Shown here piece by piece: positions 9,167 through 19,200 of a stretch of DNA of 64,000 nucleotides. The position numbers were made by a program, and so were the translations under genes. Location: positions 1 to 64,000 of the forward strand of contig NZ_JACJSM010000008.1 of the NCBI RefSeq assembly GCF_014698145.1, in the 5' to 3' direction. The stretch comes from Oscillatoria sp. FACHB-1406. GTDB lineage: Bacteria; Cyanobacteriota; Cyanobacteriia; Cyanobacteriales; Spirulinaceae. The notes under the pieces were generated by a model that saw only the letters and a list, made by a program, of their open reading frames with translations, had not been told where the DNA came from and did not search any database. Numbering within the stretch: the stretch's first letter is position 1; every line of letters begins with the position of its first letter.

Positions 9167-11911
9167 ATGGTAACTTGGCGCGAAAGATTAAATATTTCAC
9201 GGTGGGCGATCGCGCATCCTTGGCTGACAACGAGCTTTTGGATCGCGGTTGCTGTCGCCGGAGCGCTGGCTTTTAGCAGCCTTAAATACGCACTTTTTCC
9301 CGATATTACGTTTCCCGTTATTATCGTTCGGGCAGAAGCACCGCTAACGGCAACCTTAGATACAGAACGACAATTGACGTTACCCCTAGAGGCAGCCCTA
9401 AAAACGCTCCCAGGAGTTGATAGCTTGCGTTCCTCGACCTATTCAGGGCGAAGTATCTTGAATTTAGCCTTCGCGGTAGGAAGCGACCTAGAAGGCTCAA
9501 AAACGGTAGTTGAGACGCGCCTCAAACAGGCTCAGTTGCCTCCCGATAGTACCTTCGAGGTGATGCCGCTCAATCTCAATGAATCGACGGCGGTGAGTTA
9601 CGCGCTTCAGTGGCGGGGGAACGGTGCGGCGGAGACGGAGAAAATTATCGAGGATTTAACAAAAGTTGCTCGAGAAAAAATTCTACCCGCGATCGCGAAA
9701 CTACCCGGAGTGCGTCGCGTCGATCTCCTGGGGAACGATACCCGACAAGAAATTGCGAACGCCGAGAAAATCGATATCCCTCAAAGTCTCGTTCGTTTGA
9801 ACGGCGAAAATGTCCTCGCATTTCGGGTTATCAAAGAAGCCAAAGCCAATACCTTAGAGGTGGTGCGTCAAGTCGAAACAACCGTGCAAGCGCTGCAAAA
9901 AACGCTGCCCGATGTGCGATTAACGCTGGCAGAAACGCAAGCTGAATTCATTCGCGAAGCCACGCAAGCCACCATTGAAGCCCTATTGGGAGCCATTATC
10001 TTAGCGGTTTTGGTGATTTATCCTTTTTTGCGAAGTTGGCGAGCGACTTTGATTTCAGCGCTGGCGATCCCGCTGTCGTTGCTGGGAACGTTTATCGTCA
10101 TGGCGATCGCGGGATTTAATCTAGAAACCATCACGCTGCTCGCCCTCGCCTTAGTTATCGGTATTATCGTAGACGACGCGATCGTCGATGTCGAAAATAT
10201 TTCGCGTCACATCGAAGCGGGCGACGCACCCAAACAAGCCGCCCTTAAAGGAACTGACGAAATCGGCTTAGCCGTCAGCGCAGCCACCCTCACCATTGCT
10301 GCCGTTTTCCTTCCCGTTGCCTTCATGGGCGGAACCATCGGTCAATTTTTTAAACCCTTTGGCTTAACGGTTTCTGCCGCAGTTCTCATTTCCCTACTTG
10401 TCGCGCGTACCCTTTCTCCCGTTCTTTGCTTTTGGTGGTTGCGTTCTTCCCTCGGGCGCGCCAGCAAATCCCCAAACAACCCCGACGAGCCGAAATCTTC
10501 GCTGCTGGAGCGTTTATATCGCCCCCTCTTGCAATGGTCGCTCTTGCACCGCAACATCGTTATTGGACTGGCGATTCTCAGCTTTGCTGCGGGTGTTGCC
10601 CTCATTCCCTTAATTCCCAAGGGGTTTATTCCCAAACTCGATCGCGGCGAGTTTAATATCGTCTTTACTTCGCCCTTACCTTCCGTACCCGCAGGCAATC
10701 CCCAGCCTGCCCCCGCCGCCTCTCCCGCTCGCACAGAGAGCGATTCCGGTTCGAGTTTGGAAGCCGGGGCGTTTGATTGGATAAGCGAGTTAAAAAAATC
10801 GCCAGAGAAAGCCTTATTGAGCGAAGCGCGAGGAATTGCCGAGCAGATTGAAACGGTAGTTTTGCCCGCTCCGGAAATCGAATCGTCCTTTGCGGTGATG
10901 GGCGTGCGAGGACAACCCAATCAAGGGAAAATGTACTTGAAACTGAAGCGCGATCGCCAACTCTCTACCGCCGAAATTCAAGAACAACTCCGCCAACAAC
11001 TCGCAGAACTGCAAGCAAAATTCCCCAACCTCAAAGCCGTTAAAATTAACGTCGAAGATATCCAATTTGTCGATACTATCGACCAAAAGCCCCTACAAAT
11101 TGCTCTGATTGGCGATGATTTAGCCAGCTTGGATAAAGCTGCCGCCGAACTCAAAACCCGCGTCAAAACGCTACCGGGATTCGTTGAAGTTGAAGTATCT
11201 AGCGAAGGCAGCGATGCAAAAAATCCAGCCCTTATCGAGCGTCTCGACGGGCAGCGCGCCGTCTATTTTAGCGCCAACTTGCAGCAAGGAAACGCCCTCG
11301 GCGATGCCACGGAGGAAGTAATGGCGATCGCGCGTTCTTTAGTTCCTCCCGGCGTAACCCTCGATCTCAAAGGCGATGCAGCCTCCAGTAGTACCGTCCT
11401 CAACAGTTTTGGCGCAACCTTGGCGCTTTCCACCGTTTGTATGCTTGCCGTCTTGCTGTTGCTGTTCCGCCGCTTGCTCGAACCCCTCGTTGTCGGTTTG
11501 TCGCTGCCCCTATCCCTCGTGGGCGCGATGTTAGCCTTGCTCTTAACTCAGAGCGATTTCGGCATGATTTCCCTGATTGGGTTTATCTTTTTACTGGGAT
11601 TGCTTGACAAAAATGCCGTTTTACTAACCGACTATGCCAGCCAATTACAAAGAACGGGTTTAAGCCGCGATCGAGCAATTCTGGAGGCCAGTCAAGCGCG
11701 CTTGCGCCCGATTTTAATGACTACTTTGTCTACTATTTTGGGAATGTTACCGCTTGCATTAGGATTAGGAGCGGGAGCGGAGTTGCGCCAACCGATGGCT
11801 GTTGCTATTATCGGCGGATTAGTAACCTCAACCTTACTCAGTTTAGTAGTTGTCCCCGTGTTGTATTCGCTGCTCGAAGATATTTGGGGGAAATTAAGAC
11901 TTAAAAAATAG
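9167..11911 (+). CDS. RND (AcrB/HAE1-like) efflux transporter
   Basis: This inner-membrane proton-driven exporter would work with a periplasmic adaptor and outer-membrane channel, neither of which is encoded nearby. TM1 (about residues 15-35) precedes the first periplasmic loop (FPDITFPVIIVRAEAP). The TM4 region has VIGIIVDDAIVDVENI, with the paired Asp residues of proton relay. The second half repeats the layout (IGFIFLLGLLDKNAVLLTDYA). At 914 aa it is shorter than the usual ~1040 because both periplasmic loops are reduced. The second loop carries a Pro/Ala/Ser-rich insert around residues 510-535. The substrate cannot be read from the sequence. The gene ends 3 nt before the cpcF-like start. 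Confidence 0.88.
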   Translation: MVTWRERLNISRWAIAHPWLTTSFWIAVAVAGALAFSSLKYALFPDITFPVIIVRAEAPLTATLDTERQLTLPLEAALKTLPGVDSLRSSTYSGRSILNLAFAVGSDLEGSKTVVETRLKQAQLPPDSTFEVMPLNLNESTAVSYALQWRGNGAAETEKIIEDLTKVAREKILPAIAKLPGVRRVDLLGNDTRQEIANAEKIDIPQSLVRLNGENVLAFRVIKEAKANTLEVVRQVETTVQALQKTLPDVRLTLAETQAEFIREATQATIEALLGAIILAVLVIYPFLRSWRATLISALAIPLSLLGTFIVMAIAGFNLETITLLALALVIGIIVDDAIVDVENISRHIEAGDAPKQAALKGTDEIGLAVSAATLTIAAVFLPVAFMGGTIGQFFKPFGLTVSAAVLISLLVARTLSPVLCFWWLRSSLGRASKSPNNPDEPKSSLLERLYRPLLQWSLLHRNIVIGLAILSFAAGVALIPLIPKGFIPKLDRGEFNIVFTSPLPSVPAGNPQPAPAASPARTESDSGSSLEAGAFDWISELKKSPEKALLSEARGIAEQIETVVLPAPEIESSFAVMGVRGQPNQGKMYLKLKRDRQLSTAEIQEQLRQQLAELQAKFPNLKAVKINVEDIQFVDTIDQKPLQIALIGDDLASLDKAAAELKTRVKTLPGFVEVEVSSEGSDAKNPALIERLDGQRAVYFSANLQQGNALGDATEEVMAIARSLVPPGVTLDLKGDAASSSTVLNSFGATLALSTVCMLAVLLLLFRRLLEPLVVGLSLPLSLVGAMLALLLTQSDFGMISLIGFIFLLGLLDKNAVLLTDYASQLQRTGLSRDRAILEASQARLRPILMTTLSTILGMLPLALGLGAGAELRQPMAVAIIGGLVTSTLLSLVVVPVLYSLLEDIWGKLRLKK

Positions 11912-11914
11912 AAG

Positions 11915-12529
11915 ATGAAGATAGAAGAATTAATTAACGCCGTTGAAAAAGCCGACTCTGCTGAGGAACTTTTAGAAACAGTGGAAGCGCTCGCTGCTGT
12001 CGCCGATGAAGCTGCAATTCCGACGTTAATTGACGTTTTAGGTTACAACAATCCTGGTGCGGCAGTTGCGGCGGTGGATGGATTAATTGCGATCGGCCAG
12101 CCCGTCGTTCCCATCCTGCTCCAAGAACTCGACGGGTATAATTATGGGGCGAGAGCTTGGGCAACGCGCGTGTTTGCAGGGATTGGCGATCCCCGCGCGA
12201 TCGATTTATTGCTGCGCGCCGCTAGCAGCGACTTTTCCCTGAGCGTGCGCCGCGCCGCCGCTCGCGGTTTGGGAACCCTGCGTTGGGAGATGCTACCGGA
12301 AGAGCGACGAGAAGAGGCAAAGTCTCAGACGCTCGAAACTTTACTATTGGTGACGAAGGATCCGGAATGGGTGGTTCGCTACGCTGCCGTGACGAGTTTG
12401 CAATCCTTAGTAGCCGTCGTGCCAGAGTTTAAGCCGGAAATCTGCCAACACTTAGAGCAAATTGCAGCAACGGACGGAGAATTAGCCGTTTGCGCTCGCG
12501 CTCGTATGGCGCTGGGGGCTGCGCGTTGA
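11915..12529 (+). CDS. cpcF: CpcF-like HEAT-repeat phycobilin lyase subunit
   Basis: The 204-aa protein is made of HEAT-like helical repeats. It carries stretches typical of CpcF, the partner of CpcE in attaching phycocyanobilin to the alpha subunit of phycocyanin: GYNNPGAAVAAVDGL, YNYGARAWATRVFAGIGDPRA, SVRRAAARGLGTLRW and PEWVVRYAAV. Length fits CpcF (about 205-215 aa). PecF or another E/F-type lyase subunit is the alternative. Its ATG comes 3 nt after the RND stop, so it is probably cotranscribed with the transporter rather than with a cpc operon. No cpcE is seen in the window. Confidence 0.72.
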   Translation: MKIEELINAVEKADSAEELLETVEALAAVADEAAIPTLIDVLGYNNPGAAVAAVDGLIAIGQPVVPILLQELDGYNYGARAWATRVFAGIGDPRAIDLLLRAASSDFSLSVRRAAARGLGTLRWEMLPEERREEAKSQTLETLLLVTKDPEWVVRYAAVTSLQSLVAVVPEFKPEICQHLEQIAATDGELAVCARARMALGAAR

Positions 12530-12742
12530 TTTAAATCCTCCTTCTTCCGAACCCATACCCGCAAGTTTGACAAGCGACTAAGATTGCGCGCACCGCTACG
12601 CGGATCCCCTTGGGATCGCATTTTTACCAGAGCAATTGACGGCTCCGAACGTTATCCATTGTCCATTATCTAATACGTTATCCATTATTCATTATCAATT
12701 ATTCAATACGTTATCCATTGTCCATTATCAATTGTCAATTAT
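12530..12742. repeat. Cluster of 'ttatccattgtccattatcaatt' repeats
   Basis: From about 12649 to 12748 the sequence is a run of related units (cgttatccattgtccattat, attattcattatcaattattc) in at least three imperfect copies. It runs up to and slightly into the 3' end of the downstream-facing diguanylate cyclase gene. The inverse form occurs at 131-156 and 54806-54842. Confidence 0.6.
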
Positions 12743-14542
12743 TCAATACATTTCAGCCATAACTCGATTCCGACCTGCTATCTTTGCTTGATATAACTGT
12801 TTGTCAGCGCATTCAATAAGCGTGGAGGGAGAAGAATCTGCGATCGGAACAATCGTCGCAACTCCAAGACTTATAGAAACAAACCGATCGATGAGCGATT
12901 CAGCGTGAGGCAGTTGTAAATCTTTAACGGCTTGGCGTATGCTTTCTGCCATATGAGTAGCACCCTCAATTCCTGTATTGGGCAAAATTACTGCAAATTC
13001 TTCTCCACCATAACGGGCAGCTAAATCGTGGGAGCGATGAATTTTGCTATTGAGAGTTTGAGCGACTTATTGAAGACAACCATCACCAGCGGGATGTCCG
13101 TAGTAATCGTTGTAGCGCTTGAAATAGTCAACGTTCATGAGAATCAGCGATAGCGGCAACTGTTCCCGTACAGCCCGTTGCCATTCTTGGGTCAAGTGCA
13201 GATCGAAGCAACGACGATTCGCGACTCCAGTCAAGCCATCCACCATCGTCAGTCGTTGCAATTCCTCGTTAGCCTGCTGAAGCGCCAGAGTTCGTTCCTC
13301 AATCTTTTGCTCTAACTCCAAATTGAAGATTTGCAAAAGCCGCTTTTGTTGTTCTAGATTAGTAAATAGCCCACTAATCGCTTCGGATAATTTCGCAATT
13401 TCATCTTTTCCAGAAAAAACTGGGATATGAATATTTGTATCGCCACGCCGAATACGATGAGCGGCGATCGCGATCGCTAAAACTGGATTGAGAAACTGTT
13501 CGGCAATCCACCAAGCAAGAGCGCTACTCGCAATACCTAATGTAATGCCCCAAAGAATAATTTGTTGTTGCAGGACAGAAGCTTTTATAAAAGCTTCTTC
13601 TGTGGATTGTCGAACCAGCACAATCCAACCCAAACCCGGGTAATCTTCAAGCCCTTGAGTTGCAGCAAAGCCAGTCAGATAAGTCCCATCTGGCCACCGT
13701 TCTACTAAAAAGCCTCTTTCCCCATCCCGAACCGCCCGAACGCTTTTAAGATGAGAGATCGATGGAAACCATCCGGGTTCAAATTGTTTTTTTTGGCTGC
13801 CAGAGTCAACAGCGGGTGTCAGCAATACCTCTCCCGATTGAGACAGAATCATCGCTTCGACATGGTAGCGATCTTGTAGCGGCTTTAATAAGTCATCTCG
13901 CACATCTTTTGCCCAATTCCAGTAAAGATGCGCTCCTAATACTCCCTCAACTTTATTGGGATTTGTTGTACTAAAGACGGGTGCTGCAATATCAACAAAT
14001 CTGAGGGGTTCGCCGTTGGGATTGGGGTTGGGTAGGAGAGGGGCTAATAGCTTTGCCTCATGCACATCCTCAACTACAGCACCTTGCTTACCCTGAATAA
14101 ACCAAGGGCGGCTCGAGACTTTCTTTCCTTCTAAAATCTGGTTGGTACTGGCGACAACCACACCCTCAAAATTGGTTAAACCAATCCAGGCATAGTTCTT
14201 GTAAGCCTTCTGGAGTCGGTTGAGGAGAGCGCGTTTACTGGTAAGGAAGTGACGAGAATCCCGAATCACTTCCAAGGTAGAAAGCATCCGGATCTCTTGA
14301 TAGTGGACGAACATATCTCGATCCAGATTCCTGGACATCTGGTAAGCTAACTGTTCCACAAAGCGACTACTATCTGCTTTGATTTGGGTTTTGCTAGTGT
14401 TACCCACAATCCAGGATAACAAGAGGGAAAAGAGCAAAGTCGTTGTTGCGATCGCTAATCCCAATCGCTTCTTCAAGCTTCGACGGGGATCCAAGCGTTT
14501 TAGCCACTTCTTCTGCATGAGGTCTTGGCAGTACAATTGCAT
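12743..14542 (-). pseudogene. Membrane diguanylate cyclase (Cache-HAMP-GGDEF) with an in-frame TAA
   Basis: Without the stop the gene would encode about 599 aa: TM1 (about residues 32-50), a periplasmic Cache-type sensor domain, TM2 (about 329-352), HAMP, a coiled coil, then a GGDEF domain that makes cyclic di-GMP. The frame is broken by one TAA at 13067-13069, after ...YYGHPAGDGCLQ. The next codons continue in the same frame as VAQTLNSKIH and include the signature GGEEF. Family members have a residue such as Gln here, so CAA to TAA would explain it. The truncated product (491 aa) lacks the GGEEF signature and should be inactive as a cyclase. Sequencing error or readthrough are alternatives. 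No RBS clearly decides the start. Confidence 0.82.
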
Positions 14543-15120
14543 CTTGACGAGTTCATTCCTTTGAAAGACTTTCCCCGCATTGAGATAAGTATTGCACTCG
14601 TTGCTGCCTTGGGTCTTGCATGGCTAGAAGGTATTTTAGGAGAATACAGATCTGGATTTGCTTGTGATGGTGCGCTACTTTTTAGCTGGCGCACCCTACA
14701 ATACTAAGGAGCGATCGCGATCGTCAAATCTTATCTGGGTTTAGCGATCGTTGGTAAGGGCATAGCAATGCTCATTTTAAGGTGTAGGGTTGACCTTGCT
14801 ATTCCGCATCAAAGTTATAAAAAAGTGGTAAAAACTAGCAATGCCTACCCTCTAGATTGTGGTAGGCAAAGTAATGAATCGAATTTTTTTTAAAATATAG
14901 CGCTACGCAACTCAGTTAGGACATCGGGTAGTAGACTAGCAAGCTTAAAACAGTGGGCAATTTCTTTTTTTGTATTTATGGTAGACATCGGGTAGGGTAG
15001 GCAGCGCCCACCAGCCCAGACTTTAATGCCTTTAGAAACGTACATTCACAACCGAGTATTGCTATAGATTGAATTGCTTTTCTCTCCCGACAAGTGGTTT
15101 CCAAAGTGAGTTATTTTGTC
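14543..15120. other. Intergenic region with repeats, no gene seen
   Basis: This 578-bp stretch holds a GGTGCGCTAC...GGCGCACCCTAC unit (14669-14699), a TGCCTACC / GGTAGGCA hairpin (14842-14868) and a GGTAGGCAGCGCCCACC palindrome (14996-15012). Local AT content is high around 14880-14990. I find no protein or RNA gene that I can support. Confidence 0.45.
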
Positions 15121-15729
15121 TCATTGTGTTGGCGCGTTTCTGTTAGCCGTCTCTAACCATTTCATTCCCATTTCAATCGGGATTCCGAGGTACGGACAAA
15201 GGATTTTGATGAGTTCGATTCCCCCAGCTAAGAACATACCGCGAATTCGGGTATTAGTTTGAACTTGTTCGTCTACGCGACGAACGAGTTGTTGTTGTTC
15301 GCTTTCGGTGGTTGCGGGGTAAGTTTGGTTGAGTTGGGTTAGTAATTGTTGAATTTCTGCGGCAGCATTAGCTAAAGTTGGAGAGGGATTATTGATAAAG
15401 TCGCGTTCCACATTTCCCGCTGCACCGGTGACGGGTGCATTAAAATTCATTTGGACTTTGCGCGATTCTGACATAGTTGTAATAGCCCGATCGAGGGAAT
15501 TAAGAATGGGATGATTTTGGTAAATTTGTGCCAGAGCGGAGATCGCGTTCTGACGGACAATGGAATCGCGATCGCTTAATGCTGCTTCACAAAGTGCCGA
15601 GATCGCGTCTTCGCAATCAACTCCCATTGTAGCTAATGCTTTAGCAGCTTCGATACGCACTAAAGAAGATTCATCATTCAGCAACACGAAGCGAATCACC
15701 TGAATCACGCGAGATTTTGACTCATTCAT
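15121..15729 (-). CDS. HEAT-repeat protein with VTGAAG motif and C-terminal helical module (NACHT operon, third gene)
   Basis: The N-terminal 80 residues form two to three HEAT-like repeats (SSLVRIEAAKALATMG; DSIVRQNAISALAQIY). Residues 92-107 (VQMNFNAPVTGAAGNV) match the C-terminal tail of the NACHT protein. A helical module follows (AAEIQQLLTQLNQTYP around 123-138) and ends in a hydrophobic segment (FLAGGIELIKILCPYLGIPI, about 166-185) that could insert in or touch a membrane. Similar tails occur on cyanobacterial NACHT and repeat proteins, but I cannot give this module a secure name. The ATG overlaps the stop of the preceding gene (TAATG), so translation is coupled. A role as effector or partner of the NACHT protein is inference. 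Confidence 0.7.
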   Translation of the reverse strand: MNESKSRVIQVIRFVLLNDESSLVRIEAAKALATMGVDCEDAISALCEAALSDRDSIVRQNAISALAQIYQNHPILNSLDRAITTMSESRKVQMNFNAPVTGAAGNVERDFINNPSPTLANAAAEIQQLLTQLNQTYPATTESEQQQLVRRVDEQVQTNTRIRGMFLAGGIELIKILCPYLGIPIEMGMKWLETANRNAPTQ

Positions 15730-16271
15730 TAGGGTTCGCTGTAATGTTCTCCTAAAGCGGTTAGAGCTAGAATCCGAACAGTAGGATCTTCGCTTTGTAA
15801 GTTTTGCAGGATGCGGGCGATTGCTTCGGGAAAGTCTTCGGGTGCGGGGGGTTGACTTACTGGGGCGCGATCGCTGGGGTTAAGGTGAATTTGTAAGCAA
15901 GGATTTGTTTCGATATCTTCGTACCGTTGAAAGTCGGCAATCAGTCCGCTATTTTTCATCACCTCAATGAGATGAAAAGCTAAAGGTGTTGCCGGAATTT
16001 CGGCGGTTAAATTTCCTGCGGTTTTCGCTGCTCGAATTCTCTCCACAATCTCGGTAATTTCATGCTCTTTTTGAAGCCGGAGGGATTCTGCGATCGGTTC
16101 CTCTGAGTCTGATTCCGAGAGAGCGCTAGGTGTTAATCCCGGTTCGAGACTCCGAGAGCGTACTAGCGACAGGACAACAACATTTTCCAAAGAAGTATTG
16201 AGTCGTTGCGCTTCAGCGAGTAGGTGTTGTTCCAGTTCATCGGGAAGTTCAATTGTTAATTTTCTCGTCAT
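15729..16271 (-). CDS. Ribbon-helix-helix-like protein with short HEAT tail (NACHT operon, second gene)
   Basis: The first ~45 residues (KLTIELPDELEQHLLAEAQR, then a second helix) resemble a ribbon-helix-helix fold such as those of antitoxin-type DNA binders. The middle is acidic, low in order and helical. The last 30 residues (AIARILQNLQSEDPTVRILA onward) look like one HEAT repeat. It overlaps the NACHT gene by 23 nt upstream and the third gene by 1 nt downstream, so the three are surely one operon. It may regulate the operon or keep the NACHT partner silent. Neither is shown by sequence. Confidence 0.65.
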   Translation of the reverse strand: MTRKLTIELPDELEQHLLAEAQRLNTSLENVVVLSLVRSRSLEPGLTPSALSESDSEEPIAESLRLQKEHEITEIVERIRAAKTAGNLTAEIPATPLAFHLIEVMKNSGLIADFQRYEDIETNPCLQIHLNPSDRAPVSQPPAPEDFPEAIARILQNLQSEDPTVRILALTALGEHYSEP

Positions 16272-19200
16272 TATCTTTTAGGTTTGGATTATTTAAATTG
16301 CCTTCAACAATCCCCGCCGCCCCTGTGACATTACCATAGAAATTCATTTGTACGGATGAAGGTTCTGATTGGGTAGCTTTTGCGTCCTCAACGGGGGGAG
16401 AATGAAAAAGTGGGTAGTTATAAAACTTGCAGCGCTCTTGAATTTTTTCGATGATTTCGGTGGTGTCGTATTTTTGCCTTAAGAGTAATTCCCACATCTG
16501 AGGTAGGACGCGATCGGGCGCAATATTTCCTAATGATTCTGCTGCCGCCCCACGAACATCTGAGTCTTTATCCTGTAAAGCCGAAATTAGGGCATTGACG
16601 GCGGCTTCATTGCCGATATTTCCTAATACCTCTGCTGCCCTCCAACGAACATATGATTCTTTATCTTGTAAAGCCGAAACTAGGGTATTGACAGCGGCTT
16701 CATTGCCGATATTTCCTAATACCTCTGCTGCCCTCCAACGAACATATGATTCTTTATCTTGTAAAGCCGAAATTAGGGCATTGACGGCGGCTTCATTGCC
16801 GATATTTCCTAATGCCTCTGCTGTTGTCCTACGAACAGATGAGTCTTTATCTTGTAAATCCAAAATGAGGGCATTGACAGCGGCTTCATTGCCGATTTTT
16901 CCTAATGCTTCTGCTGCCCTCCAACGAACCGATAAGTCTTTATGCTGTAAAGCCGAAATGAGGGAATTAACGGCGGCTTCATTGCCGATTTTTCCTAATG
17001 CCTCTGCTGCCCTCCTACGAACATATGAGTCTTTATGCTGTAAAGCCGAAATGAGGGAATTAACGGCGGCTTCATTGCCGATTTTTCCTAATGCTTCTGC
17101 TGCCTTCTCACGAACAGATGAATCTTCATCCTGTAAAGCCGAAATGAGGGAATTAACGGCGGCTTCATTGCCGATTTTTCCTAATGCCTCTGCTGCCGTC
17201 CTACGAACATCTGAGTATTTATGCTGTAAATCCAAAATTAGGGAATTAAAGGCGGCTTCATTGCCGATATTTCCTAATGCCTCTGCTGCCGTCCTACGAA
17301 CCGATGATTCTTTATCTTGTAAATCCAAAATGAGGGCATTGAGAGCGGCTTCATTGCCGATTTTTCTTAATGCCTCTGCTGCCGTCCTACGAACAGATGA
17401 GTTTTCATCCTGTAAAGCCAAATTTAGGGCATTGACGGCGGCTTCATTGCCGATTTTTTTTAATGCCTCTGCTGCCCTCCTACGAACATATGAGGATTTA
17501 TGCTGTAAAGCCGAAATGAGGGCATTGACGGCGGCTTCATTACCGATATTTGCTAATGCTTGTGCTGCCGTCCAACGAACCGGTAAGTCTTCATCCTGTA
17601 AAGCCGAAATGAGGGCATTGAAGGTGGATTCATTGCCGATTTTTCCTAATGCTTCTGCTGCCGTGCTACGAACCCATGAGAAATCATCCTGTAAAGCCGA
17701 AATGAGGGGATTGACGGCGGCTTCATTGCCGATAGTTTCTAATGCTTCTACTGCCTCCCAACGAACCCATGAGAAATCATCCTGTAACAGTTGTGCTAAA
17801 CAAGCAACCGCACAACCCGATCGCGTCATCCCCAATAGCTTAATCTTAAAATCTTCGGGAACTTCTAACTGCTCGACTAACTCAACCGTTTTGCCCTGAA
17901 ACCTCGGTTGCACCTCTCCCGCCAACCTTGCCCCCAACATCAAATCCACTTCCAACGCCAACCGCACGACTCGCACCGCCTGCGTTTCTTCCTCCAACAA
18001 CGCCAGCATCAAAGCTACGGGTTCCGTCCACTTCAAGTAATTCAAATAATCCCGTTTCAACTTGGCATCATTCATCTTTGCGACTTGCGGCAACAGCGCT
18101 TCTGCTGCGTAATATTCTTGCAATAATTGGTGGCGAAATTCAATTTGGTCGTTACTCGCCAGTTGCAGGAGATGATGTTCGAGCAAGTCTTCTAAAAATT
18201 CCTTCGCCCGCGTGGGAGAATAAGCAACTTTGTCCTTAAGAAATTCTGCTAGAATGCCTTCTGCTTCTCGCCGAGCAATCGCAACGCGCAGTTCCGTTGG
18301 CGTTTCTCCCTGCATCATGGCAAAGGCTAAATGCTGCAATGACTCTCCCCACCAACGCCGCGACTCCGGGGCAACAGGGACATCTTCTTTAATTTTGCAT
18401 TCAAAACTTTTGGCGAAGCAGCGGAACACTAACCCCAAATTGGGCGGAATGGTTCCGGTTTGTTGGAATAACTCGCACAACATCCACAGCAGCAGCGGCG
18501 TTTGCCCGAACTCGCGCAATCTCCCTTGCAAGCGCTGCAACATTTCTTCTCCTTGTTGGGGCAGGTAAGCGCGGACAAACTGCCGCATCTGCGTTTCGTT
18601 GAGGGGCTGCATTTCCAACCGCTTCTCAATCCCTAAGTCGCCCCCCACGCCAATATCCCGCGTCGTGAAGATGGCGGGTACACGACCATAATTCTCTCGA
18701 AACGCTTTCAAGTCCCGCCGCGCTTTGTCGTTGGGTAATTCATTGACTCCATCGAACAGCAGCAACAATCGTCCACAATTGAGCAATTCTTTGATTTCTG
18801 GCTGTTTTAAGCGCAACTGGTTCCGCCGCAAGGCATTATCGATTAAATCGAGGATAGAGGTTTGATATTGCCGCAATTCCACGAGAATCGGAATTTCACC
18901 TAACCCAATCTTCCCGTCCCCTCGTCCCCCCGTCTCCCCGTCTCCCCATCCCTCCCTCATCCGCAAGGATTCTTCCAGCAGCAATCGCACCAACGCCGTC
19001 GATTTCCCCGAACCGGGCCGCCCGACTAAAAGCACGTGACCTTGCGCGTATTTCTGGATGCCTTGCAGGACGGGCAATCGTTCGATTTTTTCTTTGGCTG
19101 GTCTTTTCGGGGATTCCTCGTTTTCTTTTTTATCCTTCGGTAACACCGTCTCCACCATCAAGCCAAAATCGAAGGGCGAAAACTGCGATTCTTCGCGAAT

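Noticed and set aside
16595-17899. 434-aa open frame on the plus strand with an LTAASLPIFPN-type repeat
   Set aside because: It is the complement of the NACHT HEAT repeats; a 93-bp period keeps the opposite frame open. The minus-strand protein has a full, recognisable domain order.
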